From positions 1-64,000 of the forward strand of contig CAVOSE010000039.1 of assembly GCA_963698775.1 (NCBI GenBank): a stretch of DNA of 64,000 nt. Reading direction: 5' to 3'. The notes beneath the pieces are model-generated. The model did no database searches. It saw only the letters and a list, made by a program, of their open reading frames with translations, and was not told the DNA's origin. The DNA is from Thiohalocapsa sp963698775. GTDB taxonomy: Bacteria > Pseudomonadota > Gammaproteobacteria > Chromatiales > Chromatiaceae. Shown here one piece after another: positions 19,429-28,744 of the stretch. Each line of letters opens with the position of its first letter. Position 1 is the first letter of the stretch. Both the position numbers and the translations under genes were made by a program.

Positions 19429-19980
19429 AATCTCGGGCGCAATGTGCTGCTCGGCCTGATCGGCGGCTACATGCTGCTGGCGCTGCAATTCCGCGGTTAT
19501 CTGGCGCCCATCACCGTCATGGTGGTGATCCCCACCGCGTTCATCGGCGTCGTCTTTGGACAAATGGCCCTGGGCTGGACCTGACCATGCCCAGCATCGT
19601 CGGCATGGCCTCGCTGTTCGGCGTCGTCGTCAACGAGAGCATCCTATTGGTGACCTTCATCCGCCAGGAGCGCGCGGCATGGCCACATCGATGCCGCCAA
19701 ACAGGCCGGCCGCGCCCGCTTTCGCCCGATCCTGCTGACCTCCATCACCACCGTCGCCGGCCTGACCCCGCTGTTGCTGGATAAGAGCCTGCAGGCGCAG
19801 ATCCTGATCCCGCTGGCCGCCAGCCTCGCCTTCGGGCTGGTCACCGCCACCGTCGCGGCGCTGTTTCTGGTGCCGGCGGTCTATGTGATCATCGATGACT
19901 TTGATGTGCGGGGGGCGTTGGAGGGGGAGACGGATGAGCCGGCGGCTTGGGTGCCGGCGACGTCGGGTCCGGTAGGCTGA
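19429..19980 (+). pseudogene. RND efflux pump fragment, copy C (longest), frameshifted
   Basis: This copy retains more of the permease: GLIGGYMLLALQFRGYLAPI, a TAFIGVV segment, SIVGMASLFGVVVNESILLV, and after shifts at about 19575 and 19680 the same end as copies A and B (FRPILLTSITTVAGLTP through LVPAVYVIIDDF). It starts abruptly right after the Uma2 gene. It is less similar to A and B than these are to each other and may be the source or an older copy. Confidence 0.75.
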
Positions 19981-20072
19981 TGGAAGCGCCTTTTGGAACT
20001 GTTCAGGAGCAGCGGGTCAGCTTAGGGTCAAGCCGCTTGGCTGCACTTGTCGATGCGTCACCGACGTCTGAT

Positions 20073-20165
20073 TTTCGGCTGTTCCTCGACGCCAACATCC
20101 TGTCCAGCGCGGCGCACCGCGACGGTAGGCCGGCGGTGCTGTTCTTCGAACTTGAAGGCAAGTAA
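20073..20165 (+). pseudogene. N-terminal stump of a second PIN domain gene
   Basis: The frame reads FRLFLDANILSSAAHRDGRP then FFELEGK and a stop. FLDANIL with SAAHRDG is the start of a PIN-like toxin of the DUF/COG1569 kind. Only about 30 residues remain and no start codon with a binding site is visible. Confidence 0.55.
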
Positions 20166-20686
20166 CAAGCGATCCCCAGAGATGCGCCGATGCCGGACCC
20201 TTGCTTCTCCTGGCTCCACCTGACCGACCCCCACTACCGCCTTTAGGGGTAGGACTATTTACCCCGAGTGCCATGCCCTGGGGTCTCGCAATCAAGTACT
20301 TCTCTGCTCTACTCGGGTGCTCACTGACTGATTCGGCAAGTGTTCCATTGCAAGACACCGCACCGTGTGCGGTATCCTTGCGTCGAGTTAGGTATGCCGT
20401 CCTCCGAACTGGATTGTCTTCTGCCATGGTTGGCATAGCCTGCACATCTCTCTGCTCATCTCTGGGCGCTTGCAGCAAACTGCGGTGCGCAGGGCCGCCT
20501 ATAATGCACCGCGGTCGAACGGGGAAGCGGCCAAAGGCTTTCGGCGTGCCTGAGTTGGCAGTAACCCGAGTGCGGTCCTCGCCCATCCTGTCGGCCTAGC
20601 ATCGCTGGAAGGCGACTAATCATAAGTACGACGCGCGCTATCCTCGGCCTTCAGTCGCTGGTAGCTGTGATATCGGGAGGTAGAAT
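20166..20686. other. 520-base gap with no recognisable gene
   Basis: Frames on both strands span this area (for example 20201-20599 plus), but their composition is Ser/Arg/Pro-rich without motifs, so I regard them as chance. The last bases hold the bciA ribosome binding site (GGGAGG at 20675-20680). I recognise no RNA gene here. Confidence 0.5.
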
Positions 20687-21709
20687 TTGGACGCAGTCGA
20701 GAACCGGGACGGGCGGACGTCGGTGAAGCGGGTGCTCTTGGCCGGAGCGACGGGCTACATTGGACGCGCCGTGGCATCTGAGCTCGTGCGCAGACGCTAC
20801 GAGGTGGTCGCAATTGTGCGGGAGACAGCCGCTGGCAAGACGGCGCGAAACCTTGAGGAACTGCGCGCGACGCTCCCCGGCTGTGATGTACGCGTCGCGT
20901 CGATGAGCGATCCCGCGCAGCTCGAGGCCGCACTTGAAGGCGTGACGATCGACGCCGCGGTGTCCTGCATCGCCTCACGTAGTGGCGCACCCGCGGATGC
21001 CTGGCGCGTCGACTGCGATGCCAACCGCAACCTCCTCGCGGCGGCGCGGCGCGGCGGCGCTAGTCACTTTGTGCTGCTCTCGGCGATCTGCGTGCAGCGT
21101 CCGCAGCTGGCGTTCCAGCGCGCCAAGCTCGCGTTCGAGGCGGCGTTGCAGGAATCCGGCATCACCTATTCCATCGTCCGGCCGACGGCGTTCTTCAAGT
21201 CGCTCGCGGGCCAGGTTGGTCGCGTGCAGGCGGGCCGCCCATTCTTGGTTTTCGGGGACGGCTGCGCAACCGCCTGCAAGCCGATCAGCGAAGCGGATCT
21301 CGCCGACTTCATCGTCAACTGTCTCGAAGATCCGGCCCTGGCAAACCGAATCCTGCCAGTTGGTGGTCCGGGGCCCGCGATTACGCCGCAAGAGCAAGGC
21401 GAGCTGCTGTGCACGCTGGCGGGGCGTCCGACGCGCATTCGGCGCGTCTCGCCGAAGCTCTTCGACGCGGCCATCGCCGTGCTCACGCCGCTGTCGCGCA
21501 TCATACCGTCGCTGGAAGCCAAGGCTGAGTTTGCGCGCATTGGCCGTTACTACGCGACTGAATCCATGCTGCTGTGGGACGAGGCCGCGCAGGCCTACGA
21601 CGCGGAGGCCACGCCGAGCTATGGAAGCGACACGCTCAAGGATTTTTACGCGCGCGTCTTGCGCGAAGGTCTTGTCGGACAGGAACTCGGTGAGCAGAAG
21701 CTATTTTGA
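20687..21709 (+). CDS. bciA: Divinyl (proto)chlorophyllide 8-vinyl reductase, BciA type
   Basis: BciA reduces the C8 vinyl group of divinyl chlorophyllide with NADPH, a step in bacteriochlorophyll synthesis. The 340-residue protein has the Rossmann motif GATGYIGRAV, the family stretch LLSAICVQRPQLAFQRAKLA, IVRPTAFFKSLAGQVGRVQA, FGDGCATACKPISEADLADF and GGPGPAITPQEQGE, all hallmarks of BciA within the atypical SDR/NmrA fold. The start is TTG at 20687, six bases after a strong GGGAGG. The gene is intact and stands alone, outside any visible photosynthesis cluster. It is the main sign of a phototrophic host. Confidence 0.9.
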   Translation: MDAVENRDGRTSVKRVLLAGATGYIGRAVASELVRRRYEVVAIVRETAAGKTARNLEELRATLPGCDVRVASMSDPAQLEAALEGVTIDAAVSCIASRSGAPADAWRVDCDANRNLLAAARRGGASHFVLLSAICVQRPQLAFQRAKLAFEAALQESGITYSIVRPTAFFKSLAGQVGRVQAGRPFLVFGDGCATACKPISEADLADFIVNCLEDPALANRILPVGGPGPAITPQEQGELLCTLAGRPTRIRRVSPKLFDAAIAVLTPLSRIIPSLEAKAEFARIGRYYATESMLLWDEAAQAYDAEATPSYGSDTLKDFYARVLREGLVGQELGEQKLF

Positions 21710-21777
21710 TGCGGGGCAAACGGGTGTTCGCAAAACCACTTCCGAGAGGTTACGGCTCGGTACATGGGTAAGTTGCA

Positions 21778-22118
21778 ATGCTGGTAGCGGTAGCAAGCAA
21801 GATGGGGGTCGCTGTCGATGAGCACTTCGGCCACGCCAAGGCCTTCGACATCTTCTCCCTGGACCCCGAGGGAGCCCGGTTCTGGAGCGGCGGGAAGTCG
21901 CTCACTACTGTCACGGCAATACCGGCGATCAGTCGGCGATGGTGCAGATCCTCGACACCATCGCCGATTGCTCCGCCGTGTTCGTGGCCCGGATCGGCGA
22001 CGGTCCGACCGCGAAACTGGCCGCGCGTGGCATTCAAGCGGTTTCCGACTATCCCTGGGAGCCGATTCAGGATGCACTGCGCCAATGGCAGGCATCGGCG
22101 GAGTCTTCGTCCAGATAG
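21778..22118 (+). pseudogene. NifX/NifB-C type iron-molybdenum cofactor domain protein, frameshifted
   Basis: The frame opens VAVASKMGVAVDEHFGHAKA, the N-terminal pattern of dinitrogenase FeMo-cofactor binding domains (NifX, NifY, NifB C-terminus). It derails near 21885, where one missing C in CGGTTCTGG would restore CGGTTCCTGG. The second frame then gives HYCHGNTGD, a DCSAVFVARIGDGPTAKLAA block and a proper C-terminus, with a stop at 22118. The whole domain of about 113 residues is there. It may traffic an Fe-S or FeMo cluster in nitrogen fixation or belong to a stand-alone relative. Confidence 0.72.
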
Positions 22119-22269
22119 GGAGCTGAAGCGGTCAGCTCTTGGCGCTCGCCGCCTCAAGTTTCCGGAAACCGGGGGCGGAAACCGATATCTCGGTGCGACC
22201 GAGTGCTCGGCAAATGTGTGAGATTCAGGATTCGTACCTTGCTCCTCTCTGTCGCTTGCCGCCCGTCCG

Positions 22270-25200
22270 TCAACCTGCCGATGCGCCGCCGAGCTGGGCA
22301 CCCGACATCGTTCGCTGCCAGATGAATGCGTACACCTCGTCGGTCAGCGGCTCGCAGTCCCCATCGGAAAAGCTCGGCCGCGGTAGGTATTGCCAGAGCT
22401 CGTCGAGGATCGTCGTGCGCAGTTCGGCTCGGGTCGTGGGGTTCTCGGTCCACATCGGCATGTGCGCCAACGCCTGCTGAAGGGCAGACATCAAGTGTCG
22501 GCTGGCGCGCTTCAGTGCTTCGCGATCCTTCTTGGTCAAACCTTCCTTGCCGAGCAGGTCGAACAACGCCAGCTCGTCTTCGCTTAGCTGTTCACGCGCG
22601 GCGCGCTGTTGCTCGGCATCCAGCGCGTCGTTGAGGATCAGCAGGCGCGTTAGGGTCTCCTCGGCCGAGAGTTGATCCTTCGCGGCGTTGTATTCGTCGA
22701 TGATCTCCTGGTAGCGCTGCTGGTAATCCATGCGTTGAGGGTTCTGGGCCAGCATCGCTTGCAGCCGTTCCTGCAGCAAGTCCCTGATGTCGCGCACCGC
22801 CGCGTAGGGCCTGCCGAGCTTGCGCCCGAACTCTTCGTGCAGGCGTTGAAAATCGATTCGGCTCAGGTCGATGCTCCGCGCCTCGCGCTCATCCGAACCG
22901 GGCTGGGTGGTCTCGATGGACAGATTGACAATACGATGCAGCTCCTTCAGCAGCGCCATCACATCCGCCTTGTCGACGCGCTCGCCGAGCTTGCGGTAGA
23001 TCGCCTCCAGGTTGTCGTGTCGCTCCGCGTAGGCGTAGGCGCTGGGCTCACCCATCAGCGACCTGAAGCGGTCGAACACCGCACGGGCCATGATCTCGAA
23101 GCGCCGCCGCGACGCGTCCGACTTGCTAAGCCTGTCGCGGGCGTCCTTCAACGCCAGGATGCGGTCGAAGCCCTTAGCGCCGATGAGCCTTTGCGGGTCG
23201 AAACCGAGCGCCGAGAGATGCGCCTCGGCCCACTCAATGGCCTCCAGCAGCGCCGCTACCCGCTCCTTGATCGGGCCGAGCGGATCATCCGGCCCATCGT
23301 CATCACCGTCACCGTCTTCGGTCTCGCCGGTCTCGCCGGTCTCGTCGTCCTCGTCGGCCGCCGCGTAGTCGGCCAGCGCCTGCTTCAGGCTTTGCAGCAT
23401 GCCGTAGTAGTCCACGATCACCCCGCAATCCTTGCCTGGATAGACGCGGTTCGCACGCGCGACACCCTGCATCAGCGTGTGGGCCTTCATCGGCTTGTCC
23501 AGGTACAGCGTCGCCAGGGACTCGACATCGAAGCCGGTCAGCCACATCGCACAGACGATGGCGACGCGAAACGGGTGCTCCGGGTCCTTGAAGGCGTCGT
23601 CCACGGCCAGCGTCTTGCCGTCCGCGAGCTCGAAGCCCTGCTTCATGCGCTGGCGGTGCGGCACGATGTCGACGTTCCAGTCCTTGAAGTCGCGCACCTC
23701 GTTCTGGGCCTCGCTGACGATGATCTGAATGACGGTCTCGTCCATCCACGCGACCTGCCGGCGCAGCCGGTTGATCGATCGATGCAGCGTATCCCGTACG
23801 TCCAGGTCGTCGGTCATCATGGACGCGTTTTCCTGGTGCGCCAACTCGGCGCGCAGCTGCCCCAAATGCCGCTGCCAGCGCGGTCGGATGCGCTCGTACA
23901 TCCGCCCGCAGGTGATCTTGTCCACGCACACCAGCATGGATTTGCCGGTCTCGAAGCGTTCGACGCAGAGCGGCACGAAGTCGTCGGCCAGCTTGTCGAG
24001 CCGTTCGTCACTGGTCAGCACCTCGTACTGCTTGCCGAGAAGCCGCTCAAGCAAGCGCGTTTGGTCTTGATCCAGGTCCGCCTGTTCGATGGCGTCGTAG
24101 ATGTCCGCGTTGAGCGCCTGGTGCGAGATGCCCAGCAATTCGCCCCGGTTCTGGTAGACCAACCGCACCGTGGAGTTGTCTTGCACCGAGCGGCCGAAGT
24201 CATAGCGCGAGACGTAATTGCCGAAGATCCGTCGGGTCAGTTCGTCGTGCTTCAGCAGCGGCGTGCCGGTGAAGCCGATGAAGGACGCATTCGGCAGCGC
24301 CATGCGCATGTTGCGCGCGAACTTGCCCGCCTGGGTGCGGTGCGCCTCGTCCGAGAGCACGATGATGTCGTCGCGCTCGCTGTAGGGCTCGCGGACCGTC
24401 TGATTGAACTTGTGCACCAGGCTGAAGACATAGCGGTGCCGCTCCTGCAGTAGCGCCTGCAATTGCCTGCCGGAGCCGGCGCGCGGGCTCTTCTCATCGA
24501 CGATGCCGCAGCCGACGAAGGTGCGCCAGATCTGGTCGTCTAGGTCCTCCCGGTCCGTGATGATCACGAACGTGAAGCTACCGGGGATGCTGCGCCGCAC
24601 CTTCTCGGCAAAGAAGGCCATGGAATAGGATTTGCCGCTGCCCTGGGTGTGCCAGACCACGCCGAGCCGTCCCAGGTCCGGATGGGCGCGTTCGGGCAGC
24701 AGCAGCTCGACTGTTCGCGTCGGGCGGGACGTCTCGGACTCCCCCGCGGCATTTGCCGACGCTTGCGCTTCGGCGACGTCCGCGCTCGGATCGTCCGCGA
24801 CCAGGGGCAGATCGAACGCGGCCAGCTCCGTTGTCGCGCGTCGGTAGCGCACCCGCGCCGGTGTCGGAAATTCCTGTTTCAGCAACTCCTGACGCCGCGC
24901 CGACTCCACCGCCGATTGACCCCAAGCACCTGGTGATTGCGTGCGACGATCTTGCGCATCCCGTCCGACTTGCTGGCGTCGAACAGAACGAAGTTGCGCA
25001 CGATGTCCAACAGCCGGTCTTTGGCCAGCATGCCGTCCAGCAGCGTTCGAGCGTCCAGACTGCCCCGCTCGCGCTCGTCGTTGCGTTTCCATTCCGCGAA
25101 GTGCTCCCAGCCGCTGGTGATGGAGCCGTAACGCGCCTTGTCGCCATTGCTCACCACCATGAAGACATTGTGGTGAAAGGCGTGGGGGATGCTCTGGTGC

Positions 25201-25763
25201 AGGTAATCCGTCAGGTTCTCATCGAAGCCGGCGCGGATATTGACGTACACCGCCTTGAGCTCGATGAACACCAGCGGCAGGCCATTGACGAAGCAGACCA
25301 GATCCGCACGGCGGTTGTAGTGCGGAACGTCTAACCCCTGGATCTTCAGCTCGCGGACCGCCACGAAGCGGTTGCTGGACGGGTCGTCGAAGTCCAGCAC
25401 CCGCAGCCGTCGCTGGTGCAGTCGGCCCGCGGCGTCGCGCCACTCCATGGGCACGCCGTCCCTGATCCAGCCGTAGAACTCCAGGTTGTGCTGCAGCGTC
25501 GAGCGGGCGCGGTCGACCGTGGTGAGCTTGGCAATCGTCTGCTCGATGACCGCATCCGGAACACCGTCGTTCAGCCTACGCAGCGCTTGGCGCAGGTCCG
25601 GCTTCAGCACCGCATCGCGAACGGATTCCCGGCCCAGTGTCCCTCCGGGGCCGAAGGTCTCCTGGTTCCAGGCGTACACCGAGTCCCATCCCAGGTTGTC
25701 GTGCAGATGATCCGCGAAGGTCTGCTGGACCAGCCGGTCTTCGCTGTTCAGATTGGTGATCAT
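22270..25763 (-). pseudogene. hsdR: Type I restriction enzyme R subunit HsdR, one frameshift
   Basis: HsdR is the ATP-driven DNA translocase and nuclease of type I restriction. The N-terminal part (25763 to about 24920) holds the PD-(D/E)xK nuclease: Asp in RADLVCF, then FIELKAV. After a shift near 24918, the rest is open to 22270: Walker A HTQGSGKSYSM, helicase motif II LSDEAHRTQ, FTGTPLL (motif III), VIVDYYGML, and a helical C-terminal domain that binds the methylase. Total length is about 1160 residues, normal. One indel restores the whole gene. It is the last gene of the five-gene operon. Confidence 0.85.
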
Positions 25764-25778
25764 TGCGTTGCGCCGCGC

Positions 25779-26601
25779 TCAGAACAGTTCGCGCTGACGT
25801 TGGTGTGGAATCGGCAGGACGCCGATGATCACCCATGGGTTGGGTGCCCGTTGGTGGAACTGCTGGGTGGTGCCGAGGAATAGATGCAAGTCTTTGGCAA
25901 AGAAATCGGTCTCATACTTGGCCTTCACTTTCTCCAGCGCCGCGGTCTCGTCGTTGTCCGCATCACGCAGGCAGTTCCAATATAACGCGCCGATCTCCCA
26001 ATCAAGGATCCGAAGATTACTTTCCTTCCCGGCGGTATCCGTGAATCGGTAGTGGAAGCTGTAGTGGAGCTTGGGGATGACCTGGAAGGTCTTGCGCCAG
26101 GACTCCTCGTCGAATAGATCGCCCTGGGCTTGCATGGCGCGCATCTGCGCAAGTTTGTTCTCGTCCCAGGTGCGCTCGTCTTCGCGCCAGAAGAACTTCT
26201 TCAATTCCGTTGGCTTGAACACCGCCAGCGACATGCTGTTGGACTTCGCGGCCGCGATGAGGTCGTCCATGCGGTCGTACACCCTGCAGGTATCGAGCAG
26301 CAACGCGCCGACGCTCACGCCATTGATGCGATGTGTCGATGTGCCCCGTTGGCGTCAGCTCGGTCGGGTCCACTGGGCGGTACGACTCGGGGCGGGGATC
26401 GCCCGTGTGCCGAACCAGGCTGCACTCGACCCAGTCGTACTTCTTGTACCTCTCCTGCTGGTCCAACCGCCGGAACGGTACCGGGTACAATCTCACCCAG
26501 CTACCGTCCTCGCGCACCCCGGCGGTGCAAACGGTCTCCCCATACTTGCTGGAAAGGGTGGGATAGGTCTTAACCGTGATGAGGATGCGTTCCTTGGCCA
26601 T
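25779..26601 (-). pseudogene. Unrecognised protein embedded in the hsd operon, one frameshift
   Basis: Two overlapping minus frames form one protein of about 275 residues: from 26601 (MAKERILITVKTYPTLSSKY, then VCTAGVREDGSWVRLYPVPF) to about 26320, then a second frame (AVFKPTELKKFFW, KLHYSFHYRFTD, LDWEIGALYWNCLRD, FLGTTQQFH, NPWVIIGVLPIP) to 25779. I do not know a function. It is soluble, with many aromatic residues. It starts nine bases after the DUF488 gene and ends 15 bases before hsdR. I recall similar proteins next to DUF488 genes elsewhere, so the two probably act together; that is inference. Confidence 0.6.
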
Positions 26602-26610
26602 GTCGATGAG

Positions 26611-27538
26611 TCATAGATGCACGATGTCCCGGTTGCCTGACAATATAGGTTGCAGGGCGTAGGACACGCAATGCCGATGACACTGCTGCGGGTGCCTCTC
26701 GTAGCAGGTCAGCGCGACACGCTCGCCGCTCTCGATCCACTGGGTGATCCGTGTAAGCGCTGCCCCCTGGTTCGGCAGATGCTCGCGCTCGTAGCGTGCG
26801 AACAAGGCGTCGTAGTCCGCCTGGGTGCGCAGGTCGCGGCGTTCCTCGGACGCGATGCCCAGTTCGGGTAGATGCGCATAGCGGATGCCGATCGCCTCGC
26901 AGCCGGCGGCGAGAGCCCGTTTGGAGAATCCGTATTTGCGGCTCAGCGGGTTGCGACGGACGTCGCAGAGCAGCGTCACGCCGTCGAGCAGCAGCAGATT
27001 CAGATAGCGCTCCAGCGAGCGGCCCTCGTAGCCGATCGTGGCAAGCCCAGGCCGCGTGGCCGGCGGGCGCTCCGCGTCGATGCGGGCGAGCGCCGCGGGG
27101 TCTCCGGCGAGCACGCGCTCGGCGATTTCGCTGCGGATGGCGTAGTACGGATAGCGGCGGTAGGTCTCGGCCACCAGGGCATCGCCAGCGGGTTGCCGCC
27201 AGCGCTGCGCGAAGGCGGCTGCATCGGCCCGAAGTTGGCAAGCGTTTTGGACATCCAGCAGTCGCCCGGCCCCGATCAGTGAGCCGCCAATCGGGCGCGT
27301 CCGCCGCGAGCAGGCCGCGCTCCGTCAGCCGGCGGTGGTCCGCATAGGACGTGAACGAGAAGGCGCCGAAGCGGTAGGGCACGAACTCGTAAGGGGCGGT
27401 GCGCTCCTGCTCTTGGCAATACAGGAACAGCCGCTTCTGGAAGTCGAGCCGCGTGCTGCGTCCGCCGAAGGCGTCGAGCAGCGCCAGCAGTGCTGCCTGA
27501 CGCTTGAGCAATGTTGTTGTGGGCGGACGGGCCGTCAT
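26611..27538 (-). pseudogene. DUF488 protein with N-terminal winged-helix-like region, one frameshift
   Basis: The N-terminal 90 residues (from 27538: LLALLDAFGGRSTRLDFQKR, YEFVPYRFGAFSFTSYADHR, LTERGLLA) look like a winged-helix module of the kind found before some DUF488 domains. After a shift near 27265, the DUF488 domain follows in another frame: TIGYEGRSLERYLNLL, CDVRRNPLSRKYGFSK, YAHLPELGI, and CYERHPQQCHRHCV with its conserved Cys/His cluster. DUF488 function is unknown. The start overlaps the hsdS stop by four bases, so it is translationally coupled to the restriction operon. Confidence 0.72.
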
Positions 27539-28744
27539 GGTTTGAGCTCGCCGCGCATAAGCCGGGGGAGGAGGAGATCGCGTGCTTTTTGCAAGCGTAC
27601 GTTCTGCTCCCTTAGCACACGAATCTGCCGGAACATTGGCCTTGTTAGGGCTGTGAACCGGTCAATGATGGCACCTGAAGGTTTCAGCAACTTGAACTCG
27701 CTCAACGCGCTGGCCTGTACACGCTGACGTCCCGATGAGCCGACCATGCTCTTGATCGCGTGCTCCCGGAATTCGTTCGTCCGTGCCAGACAGTAAACGA
27801 ATTCTGATGCCTCGTTACGCGGGCGCATCACAATAAATTCAGTTGAGCCCCAACCGGCTTCATTCGATGGCAGAAAATCCACGAAACCCGTCTTGCCGTT
27901 CTCTAGGCAGGGTGTAATGCGAGCAAGCAGTGTGTCGCCGTTCCTAAACCGAGAACCGCTGCGCGGCTCACGCAAGACCGGCTCGCCGATCAACATGTTG
28001 CCCGTCGAAAGTTGAGCCATATCCACATACCAATGCGCTTTGTCTCCCGTCAACGGTGTCCTTGGGTTCAGCGTCACGAGTTCCGGCAGGGCTCCACGAT
28101 GCCAGGTTTCTGGAACACCGTCGGTCATCCCGCTGGATTCGTAACCCGGAAACCGCAGCCGCACGAACCATTCCGCGTATAGTTGACACGCCGCGTTTTC
28201 CAGCAGCGCCATGCGGCGGCGATTGTTGTCGATCAGATCGTCGTAGGCACCGAGCTGCTCAGCGATGCGCTGCTGGTTGGCGAGCGGCGGCAGCGTGATT
28301 GGGAAATCTGGAAATCGCTCGATCGGAATTCTGTCCACCGTGGCGCCAGGCATAACCCAGGCATCCACCGTGTTGCGCCATGGTTGAGACAGAAAGTGAT
28401 AGCGCAGGTAGCTGGCGTCGACCTTGTGTGGATCTGGGCGGACCAGTGCAACGCGGCGGCCAAGGCATCCCACGAAGCCTTCGGGGATCAGCGCATAACG
28501 ATGCAGCGTGGCCTCGTAAGTGAAGACGACATCTCCGGGCTGGGGTGCGACGCAGCCGTGTCCAATGCTCATAGTCGGAGGGCGAAACATGGATCGTCTC
28601 GGACAGGTCGAGCCGACCGCCTTCCGTGATGTTCTTGATACCGAGGTAGATCGGGCCTTCGCTCGCTGGCTTCGGGGAGGCGTGTGGGCCGTCGTAGATG
28701 CCAAGACAGACGCTGCGGAGCGGAACGGTTTGCGACGTTGTCAT
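27535..28744 (-). pseudogene. hsdS: Type I restriction specificity subunit HsdS, one frameshift
   Basis: HsdS reads the DNA target for the methylase and nuclease. The start at 28744 overlaps the hsdM end (ATGA). The first target-recognition domain starts VPLRSVCLGIYDGPHASPKP, shifts frame near 28560, and ends in LPPLANQQRIAEQLGAYDDL, the conserved helical spacer. The second domain (LVTLNPRTPLTGDKA to SALSEFKLLKPS) ends with the distal spacer (LREQNVRLQKARDLLLPRLM). About 400 residues is normal. One indel would restore it. Its target sequence cannot be read from the protein. Confidence 0.85.

Noticed and set aside
20201..20599. 132-residue plus frame and 189-residue minus frame in the gap before bciA
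   Set aside because: No start signals, no motifs, biased composition on both strands.
22672..24453. 593-residue plus-strand open frame
   Set aside because: It lies antisense to hsdR, whose helicase motifs are clear; the frame is a shadow of GC-rich codon use.
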